Position numbers and translations under genes: made by a program
In this document: piece after piece, positions 1 through 8,031 of the stretch
How the letters are laid out: each line of letters opens with the position of its first letter
How positions within the stretch are numbered: the first letter of the stretch is position 1
Notes under the pieces: model-generated
Told to the model about the DNA's origin: nothing
The model's database searches: none
The model's input: the letters and a program-made list of their open reading frames with translations, nothing else
Assembly: GCA_017442585.1 (NCBI GenBank)
Contig: JAFRZM010000016.1
Coordinates: forward strand, 1 to 64,000
Reading direction: 5' to 3'
Length of the DNA stretch: 64,000 nucleotides
Origin: Lachnospiraceae bacterium
Lineage (GTDB): Bacteria; Bacillota; Clostridia; Lachnospirales; Lachnospiraceae

Positions 1-1043
1 ATCTTTAAAGCAGCCTGAGCTGTTCTCTTACCGTTTCTTGTCTGAAGCATATAAAGCTTACCATGCTCTACAGTAAACTCCATATCCTGCATATCTTTAT
101 AATGAGACTCGAGTGTCTTACATACGTCTGTAAACTGAGCGAATGCTTCAGGGAACTTCTGCTCCATTTCTGAAATGTGCATAGGTGTACGTACGCCGGC
201 AACAACGTCTTCACCCTGTGCATTTGTTAAAAACTCACCGAATAAGCCCTTAGCACCTGTTGCAGGGTCACGTGTAAATGCAACACCTGTACCGCAATCA
301 TCACCCATGTTACCAAATGCCATTGACTGTACGTTAACGGCTGTTCCCCATGAATAAGGGATATCGTTATCACGACGATATACGTTTGCACGAGGGTTAT
401 CCCATGAACGGAATACCGCCTTAATAGCTCCAAATAACTGCTCCTTTGGATCATCCGGGAAGTCAGAACCGATCTTAGCCTTGTATTCAGCCTTGAACTG
501 TCCTGCAAGTTCCTTTAAATCATCAGCAGTAAGGTCTACGTCAAGCTTAACGCCCTTCTTAGCCTTCATTTCATCGATTAATTCCTCGAAGTACTTCTTA
601 CCAACTTCCATAACAACGTCGGAGTACATCTGGATAAATCTTCTATAGCAATCCCAAGCCCATCTAGGGTTATTACTCTGTTCTGCAATTACATTAACTA
701 CTTCTTCATTAAGACCAAGGTTAAGAATTGTATCCATCATACCAGGCATTGATGCTCTGGCACCTGAACGTACGGAAACAAGTAATGGGTTCTTCTTGTC
801 ACCAAACTTCTTACCTGTGATCTCCTCCATCTTTATAATATACTCATCAATCTGACTTCTGATTTCAGCATTGATCTCACGGCCATCCTCATAATACTGT
901 GTACATGCCTCTGTTGTGATTGTAAATCCCTGTGGAACCGGAAGACCAATGTTAGTCATCTCCGCAAGGTTTGCACCCTTACCACCAAGAAGATTACGCA
1001 TATCGGCATTACCTTCACTGAATAAATATACCCATTTAGCCAT
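1..1043 (-). CDS. ppdK: Pyruvate, phosphate dikinase, N-terminal part (runs off the window)
   Basis: The reverse strand reads MAKWVYLFSEGNADMRNLLG and continues open to base 1, giving about 347 residues of a family normally near 875. The start ATG at 1043 follows an ideal AGGAGG box at 1052-1057. The fragment covers the ATP-grasp nucleotide-binding domain: the LLGGKGANLAEM loop near the N-terminus, a VSVRSGARASMPGMMDT stretch, and RSWDNPRA. The enzyme interconverts pyruvate, ATP and phosphate with PEP, AMP and pyrophosphate in the cytoplasm, and anaerobes use it in glycolysis or gluconeogenesis. The phosphohistidine and PEP/pyruvate domains lie outside the window. Identification is firm; completeness cannot be judged. 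Confidence 0.95.
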   Translation of the reverse strand, partial: MAKWVYLFSEGNADMRNLLGGKGANLAEMTNIGLPVPQGFTITTEACTQYYEDGREINAEIRSQIDEYIIKMEEITGKKFGDKKNPLLVSVRSGARASMPGMMDTILNLGLNEEVVNVIAEQSNNPRWAWDCYRRFIQMYSDVVMEVGKKYFEELIDEMKAKKGVKLDVDLTADDLKELAGQFKAEYKAKIGSDFPDDPKEQLFGAIKAVFRSWDNPRANVYRRDNDIPYSWGTAVNVQSMAFGNMGDDCGTGVAFTRDPATGAKGLFGEFLTNAQGEDVVAGVRTPMHISEMEQKFPEAFAQFTDVCKTLESHYKDMQDMEFTVEHGKLYMLQTRNGKRTAQAALK

Positions 1044-1173
1044 GTGTTCATTCCTCCTATAAAATTCTCTAAATTTGTCGCACACGATATTCTATCATAT
1101 TTTTAACAACTTCGGTACTCCTAATTTCACAAATATTTTAAACAAACATTAAATTTTTTTAGTAGATTTTATT

Positions 1174-1204
1174 AAAAACGGACAGGAATATTAGTTCCTG
1201 CCCG
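1174..1204 (-). terminator. Intrinsic terminator after the lipoprotein gene
   Basis: On the minus strand a 10-bp stem (CGGGCAGGAA / TTCCTGTCCG, one G-U pair) with a 6-nt loop is followed directly by TTTTT. It lies about 25 bases past the stop of the 1229-1822 gene and separates that operon from ppdK. Confidence 0.85.
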
Positions 1205-1228
1205 TGTCTTTCTACGAGGTAAAAACTC

Positions 1229-1822
1229 CTATTTATAGATTACTACAGTATATTCGGTTGATGCGTCTTTTTTAGCTTTTGCAGTCTTCTTATCCTTGAT
1301 CTTAAGGTTGGAAGAAATGTACTTTATCGTACCATCAACCTTTACGCCAATGTGCTCTTTTAAAATAACTACCTTAAGGTCATCGTCAATCTTATCGATT
1401 GATGTAAGGTCGCCAAGCTCTGTTCCCTTAACCGCATAGTATAATTCATTAAAATCATATCCTGCAGCCATAGCATCAACTATTGTTCCGACAAAGATTT
1501 CTTCGCCGTTAAACTCTGTATAATCCGAAGGCGATTCATATGCAAGGAAAAGTGTTGCCTTATTATTCTCTACAGTAAGCTTGCCCAAAGATACGCTTCC
1601 CGATGAATGCTCTTTATTATATTCATCTATCGCTTTATCGATAAATACTGAAAGCTCATCCTTGTCATATTTACTTTCATCAAACTCTTCGACACTTGCG
1701 CCTATTATCTTGCCGCCTTTTTTAACATATACGGCGCTTTCGTCAGTATCAAATGTCTTACCGCATCCGACAAGCATAAGTGCAATAACGCCTATAAGGA
1801 GTAATCCTTTAAATTTCTTCAT
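1229..1822 (-). CDS. Putative lipoprotein of unknown function
   Basis: A 197-aa protein with a type II signal peptide: basic MKKFK, a hydrophobic core, then the lipobox LVGC with the lipidated Cys at residue 20. It should be anchored on the outer face of the membrane. The mature part is acidic, with no domain I recognise; the C-terminus is lysine-rich (KTAKAKKDAS) before a final beta-like TEYTVVIYK. It lies about 50 bases downstream of recO in the same orientation and just before a terminator, so it is probably the last gene of the era–recO transcript. An AGAGGACGG box precedes the ATG. Lipoprotein status is secure; function is unknown. Confidence 0.8.
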   Translation of the reverse strand: MKKFKGLLLIGVIALMLVGCGKTFDTDESAVYVKKGGKIIGASVEEFDESKYDKDELSVFIDKAIDEYNKEHSSGSVSLGKLTVENNKATLFLAYESPSDYTEFNGEEIFVGTIVDAMAAGYDFNELYYAVKGTELGDLTSIDKIDDDLKVVILKEHIGVKVDGTIKYISSNLKIKDKKTAKAKKDASTEYTVVIYK

Positions 1823-1872
1823 TTTAATCCGTCCTCTTTATAAAACTCAAACGACGTCTATTATACAACGTA

Positions 1873-2529
1873 TCAATCGATTTGTAAATGCAACATTTCA
1901 AGTGAATTAAATTTCCTGTCGATATGGGTATCTCGAAACTTATCGATTACCTCTCCCATCTCTTTTAGCACATCATCCGTAACCGTAAACGTATAAAGCT
2001 TTTCGATACGGCTCTGCACAATATAATAGAAAGCATACTTACAAGCCTTCGTATGCGTACCGTCTTCTTCTTCAAGCACAGGATACTCTCCGAATAACTG
2101 CATAGCCTTATACTCAAATATCCTTCTTACAAGCTTTAGACTCACCTTATCGGATAAAAGTGCTTTAAGTGATACATATAAGAGCTTAAGATAATCTGTT
2201 GCATCTAAATTCTCTCGAGTATAGTAGTTTACAACCTCCAGGAAATAAAACCCGTACATTGCAACCGTAGGATTCTCGGTTAAGTCCCTGAAATGCTCTT
2301 TAACTGTAACCTTCGCGACAGAATATGCGTCCTTACCCGGAAAAAGCTCAAAATCTCCGAATGTAAAAGGATCCGTTGACGCTAAAAGCGCAGAGTTTAC
2401 TCTTCTCGCACCTCTTGCGAAACAGGTAATCTTACCGAATTCTTTTGTCAAAACCACTATTCTCTTGTCGTAATCTCCGACAGGTTGTGACAAAAGCACC
2501 ATGCCCGTCAACTCTATCTTATCACTCAT
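1873..2529 (-). CDS. recO: DNA repair protein RecO
   Basis: This 218-aa protein starts with the RecO OB-fold: MSDKIELTGMVLLSQPVGDY, then TKEFGKITCFARGARR. RecO loads RecA onto SSB-coated gaps together with RecR and RecF. It sits 11 bases downstream of era, the standard era–recO pairing in Firmicutes. It is shorter than the roughly 250 aa of Bacillus RecO, and where many RecO proteins have a four-Cys zinc site only one cysteine (ACKYAFYY) is seen. The zinc finger therefore appears lost, which I believe also happens in other Clostridia. Identification rests on the N-terminal domain and position. Confidence 0.9.
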   Translation of the reverse strand: MSDKIELTGMVLLSQPVGDYDKRIVVLTKEFGKITCFARGARRVNSALLASTDPFTFGDFELFPGKDAYSVAKVTVKEHFRDLTENPTVAMYGFYFLEVVNYYTRENLDATDYLKLLYVSLKALLSDKVSLKLVRRIFEYKAMQLFGEYPVLEEEDGTHTKACKYAFYYIVQSRIEKLYTFTVTDDVLKEMGEVIDKFRDTHIDRKFNSLEMLHLQID

Positions 2530-2540
2530 AAAGCTTTACA

Positions 2541-3446
2541 TTACTCATCAATTTTCTTCTTGTCGTATCCGAAGTTCTTGATTAAGAGATCGTTATCTCT
2601 CCAGTTCTTTTTAACTTTTACAAAAAGCTTAAGATTAACCTTCATATCAAGCATCTTTTCGATTTCGAATCTCGCATTCGTGCCGATTTTTTTAAGCATC
2701 TCGCCGCCTTTACCGATTATGATGCCCTTATGCGATTCTCTCTCACATATGATTGTGGCTTCAATATCCATGATTTTCTTTCTTGCCTTCATGGATTCGA
2801 TAACTACGGCGATTCCGTGCGGTACCTCTTCATTTAACGCATGAAGTGCTTTTTCACGAATCATCTCGGATACTATTTGCTTTTCCGGCTGATCCGTTAT
2901 CGTATCTTCATCGTAAAAGTACGGTCCGTACGGCAGATACTTAAATATCACGTCTATAAGTTCGTCTACATTGTCCCCGGTCTTCGCAGACACAGGAACA
3001 ATTTCGTCAAACTTATACTCTTTGCTATACGCATCGATTGCCGCAAGTAAATCTTCCTTCTTTACGGAGTCAATCTTATTGATTACAAGTATTGCAGGAA
3101 TATTGCTCTTTTCAATAACCTCAATTATATGCTTTTCACCTGCACCGATAAAAGTGGACGGTTCCACAAGGAATAATACACAATCCATATCGTGAAGTGA
3201 ATGCTCCGCCACTTCTACCATGTATTCACCAAGCTTATTCGAAGCCTTATGAATTCCCGGTGTATCCGTAAAGACGATTTGACCTTTATCCTCGTCTGTA
3301 TAGACAGTCTGGATTCTGTTTCTCGTTGTCTGCGGTTTATTCGATGTTATTGCAATCTTCTGTCCTATGATGTTGTTCATCAATGTCGATTTGCCGACAT
3401 TCGGACGTCCGATTATTGTTACAAATCCTGATTTTAATTCCTGCAT
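2541..3446 (-). CDS. era: GTPase Era
   Basis: This 301-aa protein is the usual Era length. It has the G1 P-loop GRPNVGKST near residue 13, a switch region PQTTRNRI, G3 DTPGIH, G4 NKID, and a C-terminal KH domain with the GKGGEMLKKIG loop. Era binds the 3' end of 16S rRNA and acts in 30S maturation, coupling ribosome assembly to growth. It lies directly upstream of recO and downstream of the M16C protease gene with a 15-base gap, so co-transcription is likely. Confidence 0.97.
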   Translation of the reverse strand: MQELKSGFVTIIGRPNVGKSTLMNNIIGQKIAITSNKPQTTRNRIQTVYTDEDKGQIVFTDTPGIHKASNKLGEYMVEVAEHSLHDMDCVLFLVEPSTFIGAGEKHIIEVIEKSNIPAILVINKIDSVKKEDLLAAIDAYSKEYKFDEIVPVSAKTGDNVDELIDVIFKYLPYGPYFYDEDTITDQPEKQIVSEMIREKALHALNEEVPHGIAVVIESMKARKKIMDIEATIICERESHKGIIIGKGGEMLKKIGTNARFEIEKMLDMKVNLKLFVKVKKNWRDNDLLIKNFGYDKKKIDE

Positions 3447-3461
3447 TTATTGCCTTTCCTC

Positions 3462-6398
3462 TTATAACTTACGAATAGTCTTAAAGATATCCTTATCTTC
3501 TTCAATCTTGCCTTCGTTACCGATTACACAGATTCTGTTGTCCTTAAGTACATCACGTACCATAGGCGCAAACTTCTTTAAATCGGCAAGTGTAGCATTT
3601 ATAACTTCCTTACGTTCTTTTCTTATTTCATCTATCGTAGTGCCCCTAAAGTATGCAGCTGCCGAATACTCGCATTTTCCTAAAGGTGAAAGTGGCGTAT
3701 CCATCTTGCCCATAGCACCTATTACATACTTTGTCATTGTATCGTCATCTACATCAAGATTCTCTATAAACTCAGGAACCTCATTATATGCCTTTAATGT
3801 ACTCTTGATATGTGGGTCTCTGTATGAACCAAATGCAAGACGTCCAAGTTTATCAGCCATCATGAATACACCGTACGCACCGCCCTTGATGCGCACATTG
3901 ATATAAAGGCTATCGTTATTAACAGCACCCAAAAGTACTCTTAATGCACCGTCATACTCATAACCTTTGTCTTTATAGTTACCGGCACATGCAACATACT
4001 GAACTCTTGAAGATGAGGTAAAAGCTTCGTTCTTAACTTCAAGCTTAACTTCAAGCTTAACTTCTTCTTTCTCGTATGTCTTACCGGTTCCCTTAAGTGC
4101 AGGCTTCATAATCTTAATAAGATCTCCGACCTTATCAAACTCTTCTTTTCTGCAACCGGACTGAACGATAAGCTTATTCTCGTCAAAGACGAATCCCGCA
4201 ACTTCACGCAATGTCTTATATAATTCTTCCTTACGTGCATCGAAGTTATCTACGATATCCTTTAAGAAATCATAATAAGCAATACCGCTTGTGATTTCCA
4301 TAATATACTCATACTTTGAAGAATAGCTTCCTGCACGTCCCATGGAATATCTATGACCTGCCGCTTGAATTTCCTCATTCATACGAGATACAGCTTCAGC
4401 TAAGATTTCTTTCATACGCTTATCGGATTCGTACTTTGTTCCTTCTACGATTTCCTTCATGAGCTCTACGGCCTTATCCATCTTGCCGTATAATGTCTTA
4501 GCCTTAAGAGAAATGAAGAACTTATCATCCTTCTTCTCATCTGCCATTCTGAACCCGCCGAGAGATGCAGTTATTCCGCCTGTATAAAAATCAATCTCGC
4601 TTGATAATTCGGAATATGTATGCTTATCCGTATCAAGAAGAGCAAATACATCCTTTAAAAGTGATGCATAAGGATATAATCTTACAGGAAGTCCGTTAAT
4701 ATCAAACATGAATGAGAAGTAATGAATACCATTAGTCTCGATATCATGCCATAATACATCGGTTCCTTCAACCTTCTTTACTTCGTTAACGATAGGTTCC
4801 GGTTCTTCCTTAAGGTCAGATCTCTTTAATACCGGAATCTTTGCTATATCTTCAGGTGTTGATCCTTCTGACTGATACTTCTTTAAAGCCTTTGTCTTCT
4901 TAATGAGTTCTTCAATTTCAGCATCACTCATCTTTGCTTTCATATCTGCAAGCTTCTTAGCCAACTCTTCATCCTGCTTTGCAGTCATACCAGGGCAAGG
5001 CTTAAGTGTAAGATATACAACATGCTTATTGCCGATTAAGTACTTCTCGATTAATTCTTCAAAATATCTTGTGTTTTTAAGCTTTTCCTTTAATGCAGGG
5101 AATACAGCCGTTAAGTCATTTAATGTAAACGGCTTGTCATCATCATATAAAAGCGTCTCAAATGATGAATCGATTACGATAAGTCCCTTTGGTGTATATC
5201 CCGTATCCTGCTCTCTGTATGAGAACTCAGTTCTGTTAAGATAAGCCTCAATAGCCTTCTTATTAAGACCCTGCTTTAATATATCGTTTAATGTGTCCTT
5301 AATTACCTTCTTAAACTTATCTGCTGTATTTTCAGGCGCATTCTTTGTGAAGATAAGATATGAACACTGCTTCTTATATGTTGAGAAGTATCCGCTTACA
5401 TCGTTACCGAGACCGTTATCCAAAAGTGCCTGCTTTAACGGTGCGCCCGGCATATTCATTAAGATGTAATCAATCGCATCAAATGCAACTCTCATTTCCG
5501 GATCAAATGTTGCATCAGTAATAAGTGAAGCATATGAATATGATGTCTTATCCTTAGGATCGTCATCAACGCCGATTGGATACTCTGCCGTTACATCATG
5601 CGGTGCATCGAATTCCTTCTGTAACTTGATTTCAGAATCAATATCAAGCTTCTCATAATTGCTTAAGTATTCTCTGTCGATATAGAGAAGCTTCTCCGTC
5701 ATGTCCATCTTACCGTAAAGATAGATATATGAGTTCGACGGATGATAATATCTTCTATGGAAATCAAGATAATACTCTCTTGTAAGTTCCGGAATATTAA
5801 GCGGATCTCCGCCTGAACACTTTGAATATGTTGTGTCAGGGAAAAGATTGCGATTAATATTCTCGTCGATATGCTCGTCTATTGAGGAAAAAGCGCCCTT
5901 CATTTCAGAGTATACGACACCGTTTATAACAATCGGATCTTCCTTATTTTCTATTTCATAATGCCAGCCTTCCTGCATGAAGATTTCTTCATGCTTGTAG
6001 ATATTCGGCTTAAATACGGCATCAAGATATACTTCCATTAAGTTCTGGAAGTCCTTATCATTCATACTTGCAACAGGATATATAGTCTTGTCGTTATATG
6101 TCATTGCGTTTAAGAATGTCTGGAGTGAGCTCTTAATTAATTCCTGGAACGGATCTTTTGATGGAAAACGCTCAGAACCGCAAAGTACAGTGTGCTCTAT
6201 AATATGCGGCACACCTGTATGGTTTTCAGGTGGTGTTCTGAAACCGATACAGAATACTTTATTGTCATCATCATTCTCAAATAAACAAACTCTTGCACCG
6301 GTCTTAATGTGTCTTAAATACACACCCTTTGAATGAATACCCGGCAATTCTTCTTCTTTAACCAATTCATACATTGGAAGTTTCTTTAAATCTAACAT
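3462..6398 (-). CDS. M16C (presequence protease-like) zinc metallopeptidase
   Basis: A 978-aa protein of the pitrilysin/PreP M16C class. The inverted zinc motif HxxEH is present as HIIEH at residues 65-69, followed by LCGSERFPSKDPF, typical of the family. The length fits the two-half clam-shell architecture whose C-terminal half is non-catalytic. Such enzymes degrade unstructured peptides in the cytoplasm. I chose the ATG at 6398, preceded by AAGGGGG, because the longer reading frame (to 6458) would begin inside the yajC terminator hairpin. Expression may depend on read-through of that terminator or a weak promoter in the short gap. No signal peptide is visible. Confidence 0.93.
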   Translation of the reverse strand: MLDLKKLPMYELVKEEELPGIHSKGVYLRHIKTGARVCLFENDDDNKVFCIGFRTPPENHTGVPHIIEHTVLCGSERFPSKDPFQELIKSSLQTFLNAMTYNDKTIYPVASMNDKDFQNLMEVYLDAVFKPNIYKHEEIFMQEGWHYEIENKEDPIVINGVVYSEMKGAFSSIDEHIDENINRNLFPDTTYSKCSGGDPLNIPELTREYYLDFHRRYYHPSNSYIYLYGKMDMTEKLLYIDREYLSNYEKLDIDSEIKLQKEFDAPHDVTAEYPIGVDDDPKDKTSYSYASLITDATFDPEMRVAFDAIDYILMNMPGAPLKQALLDNGLGNDVSGYFSTYKKQCSYLIFTKNAPENTADKFKKVIKDTLNDILKQGLNKKAIEAYLNRTEFSYREQDTGYTPKGLIVIDSSFETLLYDDDKPFTLNDLTAVFPALKEKLKNTRYFEELIEKYLIGNKHVVYLTLKPCPGMTAKQDEELAKKLADMKAKMSDAEIEELIKKTKALKKYQSEGSTPEDIAKIPVLKRSDLKEEPEPIVNEVKKVEGTDVLWHDIETNGIHYFSFMFDINGLPVRLYPYASLLKDVFALLDTDKHTYSELSSEIDFYTGGITASLGGFRMADEKKDDKFFISLKAKTLYGKMDKAVELMKEIVEGTKYESDKRMKEILAEAVSRMNEEIQAAGHRYSMGRAGSYSSKYEYIMEITSGIAYYDFLKDIVDNFDARKEELYKTLREVAGFVFDENKLIVQSGCRKEEFDKVGDLIKIMKPALKGTGKTYEKEEVKLEVKLEVKNEAFTSSSRVQYVACAGNYKDKGYEYDGALRVLLGAVNNDSLYINVRIKGGAYGVFMMADKLGRLAFGSYRDPHIKSTLKAYNEVPEFIENLDVDDDTMTKYVIGAMGKMDTPLSPLGKCEYSAAAYFRGTTIDEIRKERKEVINATLADLKKFAPMVRDVLKDNRICVIGNEGKIEEDKDIFKTIRKL

Positions 6399-6430
6399 TT
6401 TAGTCCCCCTTAGATATATTTTTTCTTTTA

Positions 6431-6465
6431 GACAAAACAAGGCATATGCGGTTCGCATATGCCTT
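6431..6465 (-). terminator. Intrinsic terminator downstream of yajC
   Basis: A perfect 12-bp inverted repeat (AAGGCATATGCG / CGCATATGCCTT, 3-nt loop at 6451-6453) is followed on the minus strand by GTTTTGTCT. It starts 12 bases past the yajC stop. The poly-U tract is imperfect, so partial read-through into the M16C gene is plausible. Confidence 0.75.
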
Positions 6466-6476
6466 ATTTAAATTCA

Positions 6477-6791
6477 TTACTGTGCGCTATCCGGCTTTTC
6501 GATTGCAGCAATTGCATTCTTCTGCATTGGAATTCTGCAGTTCTTGTTTGAACCGAATTCAACGATAACAGTGTCTTCGTCACAGATATCAATCAACACA
6601 CCGTAGAAACCACTTGTAGTAATAACTGTATCACCTACAGCCATCTCTTTCATCATCTGGTTCTTTCTCTTAGTTTCCTTCTGCTGAGGTCTTATCATCA
6701 TAAAATACATAAGTCCTAAGAGTACGACAACCATGACTATTGTATAAATTGTGCTGGCTGTGCTTGATCCTGTGTTTGCTAAAATCATCAT
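6477..6791 (-). CDS. yajC: Preprotein translocase subunit YajC
   Basis: A 104-aa protein with one N-terminal transmembrane helix (about residues 15-33) followed by the family motif MIRPQQKETKRK and a small beta domain with MKEMAVGDTVITTSGFYG. YajC associates with SecDF and the Sec translocon in the membrane. The ATG follows GGAGGG, and a second in-frame ATG lies immediately after it. tgt lies upstream, the same tgt–yajC order seen in many bacteria, although a recognisable promoter sits between them here. Confidence 0.95.
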   Translation of the reverse strand: MMILANTGSSTASTIYTIVMVVVLLGLMYFMMIRPQQKETKRKNQMMKEMAVGDTVITTSGFYGVLIDICDEDTVIVEFGSNKNCRIPMQKNAIAAIEKPDSAQ

Positions 6792-6827
6792 TTACTAGTC
6801 CCTCCGTTTTAAAAACTTCTATTTAAC

Positions 6828-6856
6828 ATCTTACTAAAAATACCTTCACTCTTCAA
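6828..6856 (-). promoter_or_regulatory. Promoter for yajC
   Basis: Minus-strand TTGAAG (6851-6856), a 17-base spacer, and TAAGAT (6828-6833) form a good sigma-A type promoter in the tgt–yajC gap, about 37 bases before the yajC start. Confidence 0.6.
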
Positions 6857-6884
6857 GGGATATAATTATTAAATATTTCTAAAG

Positions 6885-8021
6885 TTACTCTGCTCCCTCT
6901 TCTTTTAAAGATTCAAGCATTTCATTTTTGAATGCTTTAAATCTTCCTTCATCCAAAGCATTACGTATCTCTTCCATAAGGTGATTATAAAAATAGAGAT
7001 TATGCAATACCATGAGTCTCATACCGAGCATTTCTTTTGCCTTAAGCAAATGTCTTATATAAGCTCTTGAATAACTCTTACATGCAGGGCATTGGCATCC
7101 TTCTTCCAAAGGCCTCTGATCCAACTTATATTTCTCATTATTTAAGTTAATCTTACCCTTATGTGTATACGCATGTCCGTGGCGTCCGTTTCTTGACGGA
7201 TATACGCAATCGAAGAAATCGATTCCTCGATCTACGCTTTCCAGGATATTCGCCGGTGTTCCTACGCCCATAAGGTAAGTTGGCTTATTCTGCGGTAAGT
7301 GTTGTACCGTTACATCAAGCACATGATACATCTGCTCATGACTTTCACCAACCGCAAGTCCTCCTACCGCATATCCCGGAAGATCAAGTTCCGAAATCGC
7401 CTTGGCATGATCGATTCTGATATCATCGAATATTGCACCCTGATTTATTCCAAATAAAAGCTGGTTCTTATTAATCGTATCTTCAAGAGAATTCAATCTA
7501 TCCATCTCTTTCTTACATCTATGAAGCCAGCGTGTGGTTCTTGCAACAGAATCCTCCACGTACTTACGCTCAGCCAAAGCGTTCGGGCATTCATCAAACG
7601 CCATTGCAATAGTTGATGCAAGATTCGATTGGATCTTCATCGATTCTTCAGGCCCCATAAAAATCTTGCGACCGTCTATATGAGAATTAAAGGTTACGCC
7701 TTCTTCTTTTATCTTTCGCATCGAGGCCAAAGAGAACACCTGAAAGCCACCCGAATCCGTAAGAATCGGTTTATCCCAATTCATGAATTTATGAAGTCCG
7801 CCAAGTTCTTTTATCGTCTCGTCACCGGTACGTACGTGCAAATGATAGGTGTTACTTAACTCTATCTGAGTCCCGATTGAACGAAGATCGTCTGTCGAAA
7901 CTGCGCCTTTAATCGCCGCAACCGTTCCGACATTCATAAATACAGGAGTTTCAACAACTCCGTGTACCGTAGTGAATCGGCCTCTTTTTGCACGTCCTTC
8001 CGTTTTTAATAATTCATACAT
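6885..8021 (-). CDS. tgt: tRNA-guanine transglycosylase (queuine/preQ1 tRNA-ribosyltransferase)
   Basis: This 378-aa protein has the bacterial Tgt hallmarks: ILTDSGGFQVFSL containing the general-acid Asp, GINQGAIFDDIR, the nucleophile region DCVYPSRNGRHG, and the zinc site CQCPACKSYSRAYIRHL. It exchanges the wobble guanine-34 of GUN-anticodon tRNAs for preQ1, leading to queuosine. A GGTGATAAC box precedes the ATG. It begins 10 bases after the upstream FrhB-fusion gene and may share its transcript. No preQ1 biosynthesis gene is in the window; the pterin-synthase-like protein at 36582-37046 lacks the QueD catalytic cysteine and should not be taken as the partner. Confidence 0.97.
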   Translation of the reverse strand: MYELLKTEGRAKRGRFTTVHGVVETPVFMNVGTVAAIKGAVSTDDLRSIGTQIELSNTYHLHVRTGDETIKELGGLHKFMNWDKPILTDSGGFQVFSLASMRKIKEEGVTFNSHIDGRKIFMGPEESMKIQSNLASTIAMAFDECPNALAERKYVEDSVARTTRWLHRCKKEMDRLNSLEDTINKNQLLFGINQGAIFDDIRIDHAKAISELDLPGYAVGGLAVGESHEQMYHVLDVTVQHLPQNKPTYLMGVGTPANILESVDRGIDFFDCVYPSRNGRHGHAYTHKGKINLNNEKYKLDQRPLEEGCQCPACKSYSRAYIRHLLKAKEMLGMRLMVLHNLYFYNHLMEEIRNALDEGRFKAFKNEMLESLKEEGAE

Positions 8022-8031
8022 GTTATCACCG

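Noticed and set aside
6399..6458. N-terminal extension of the M16C protease reading frame
   Set aside because: It starts inside the yajC terminator stem, has no ribosome binding site, and the ATG at 6398 has AAGGGGG correctly spaced.
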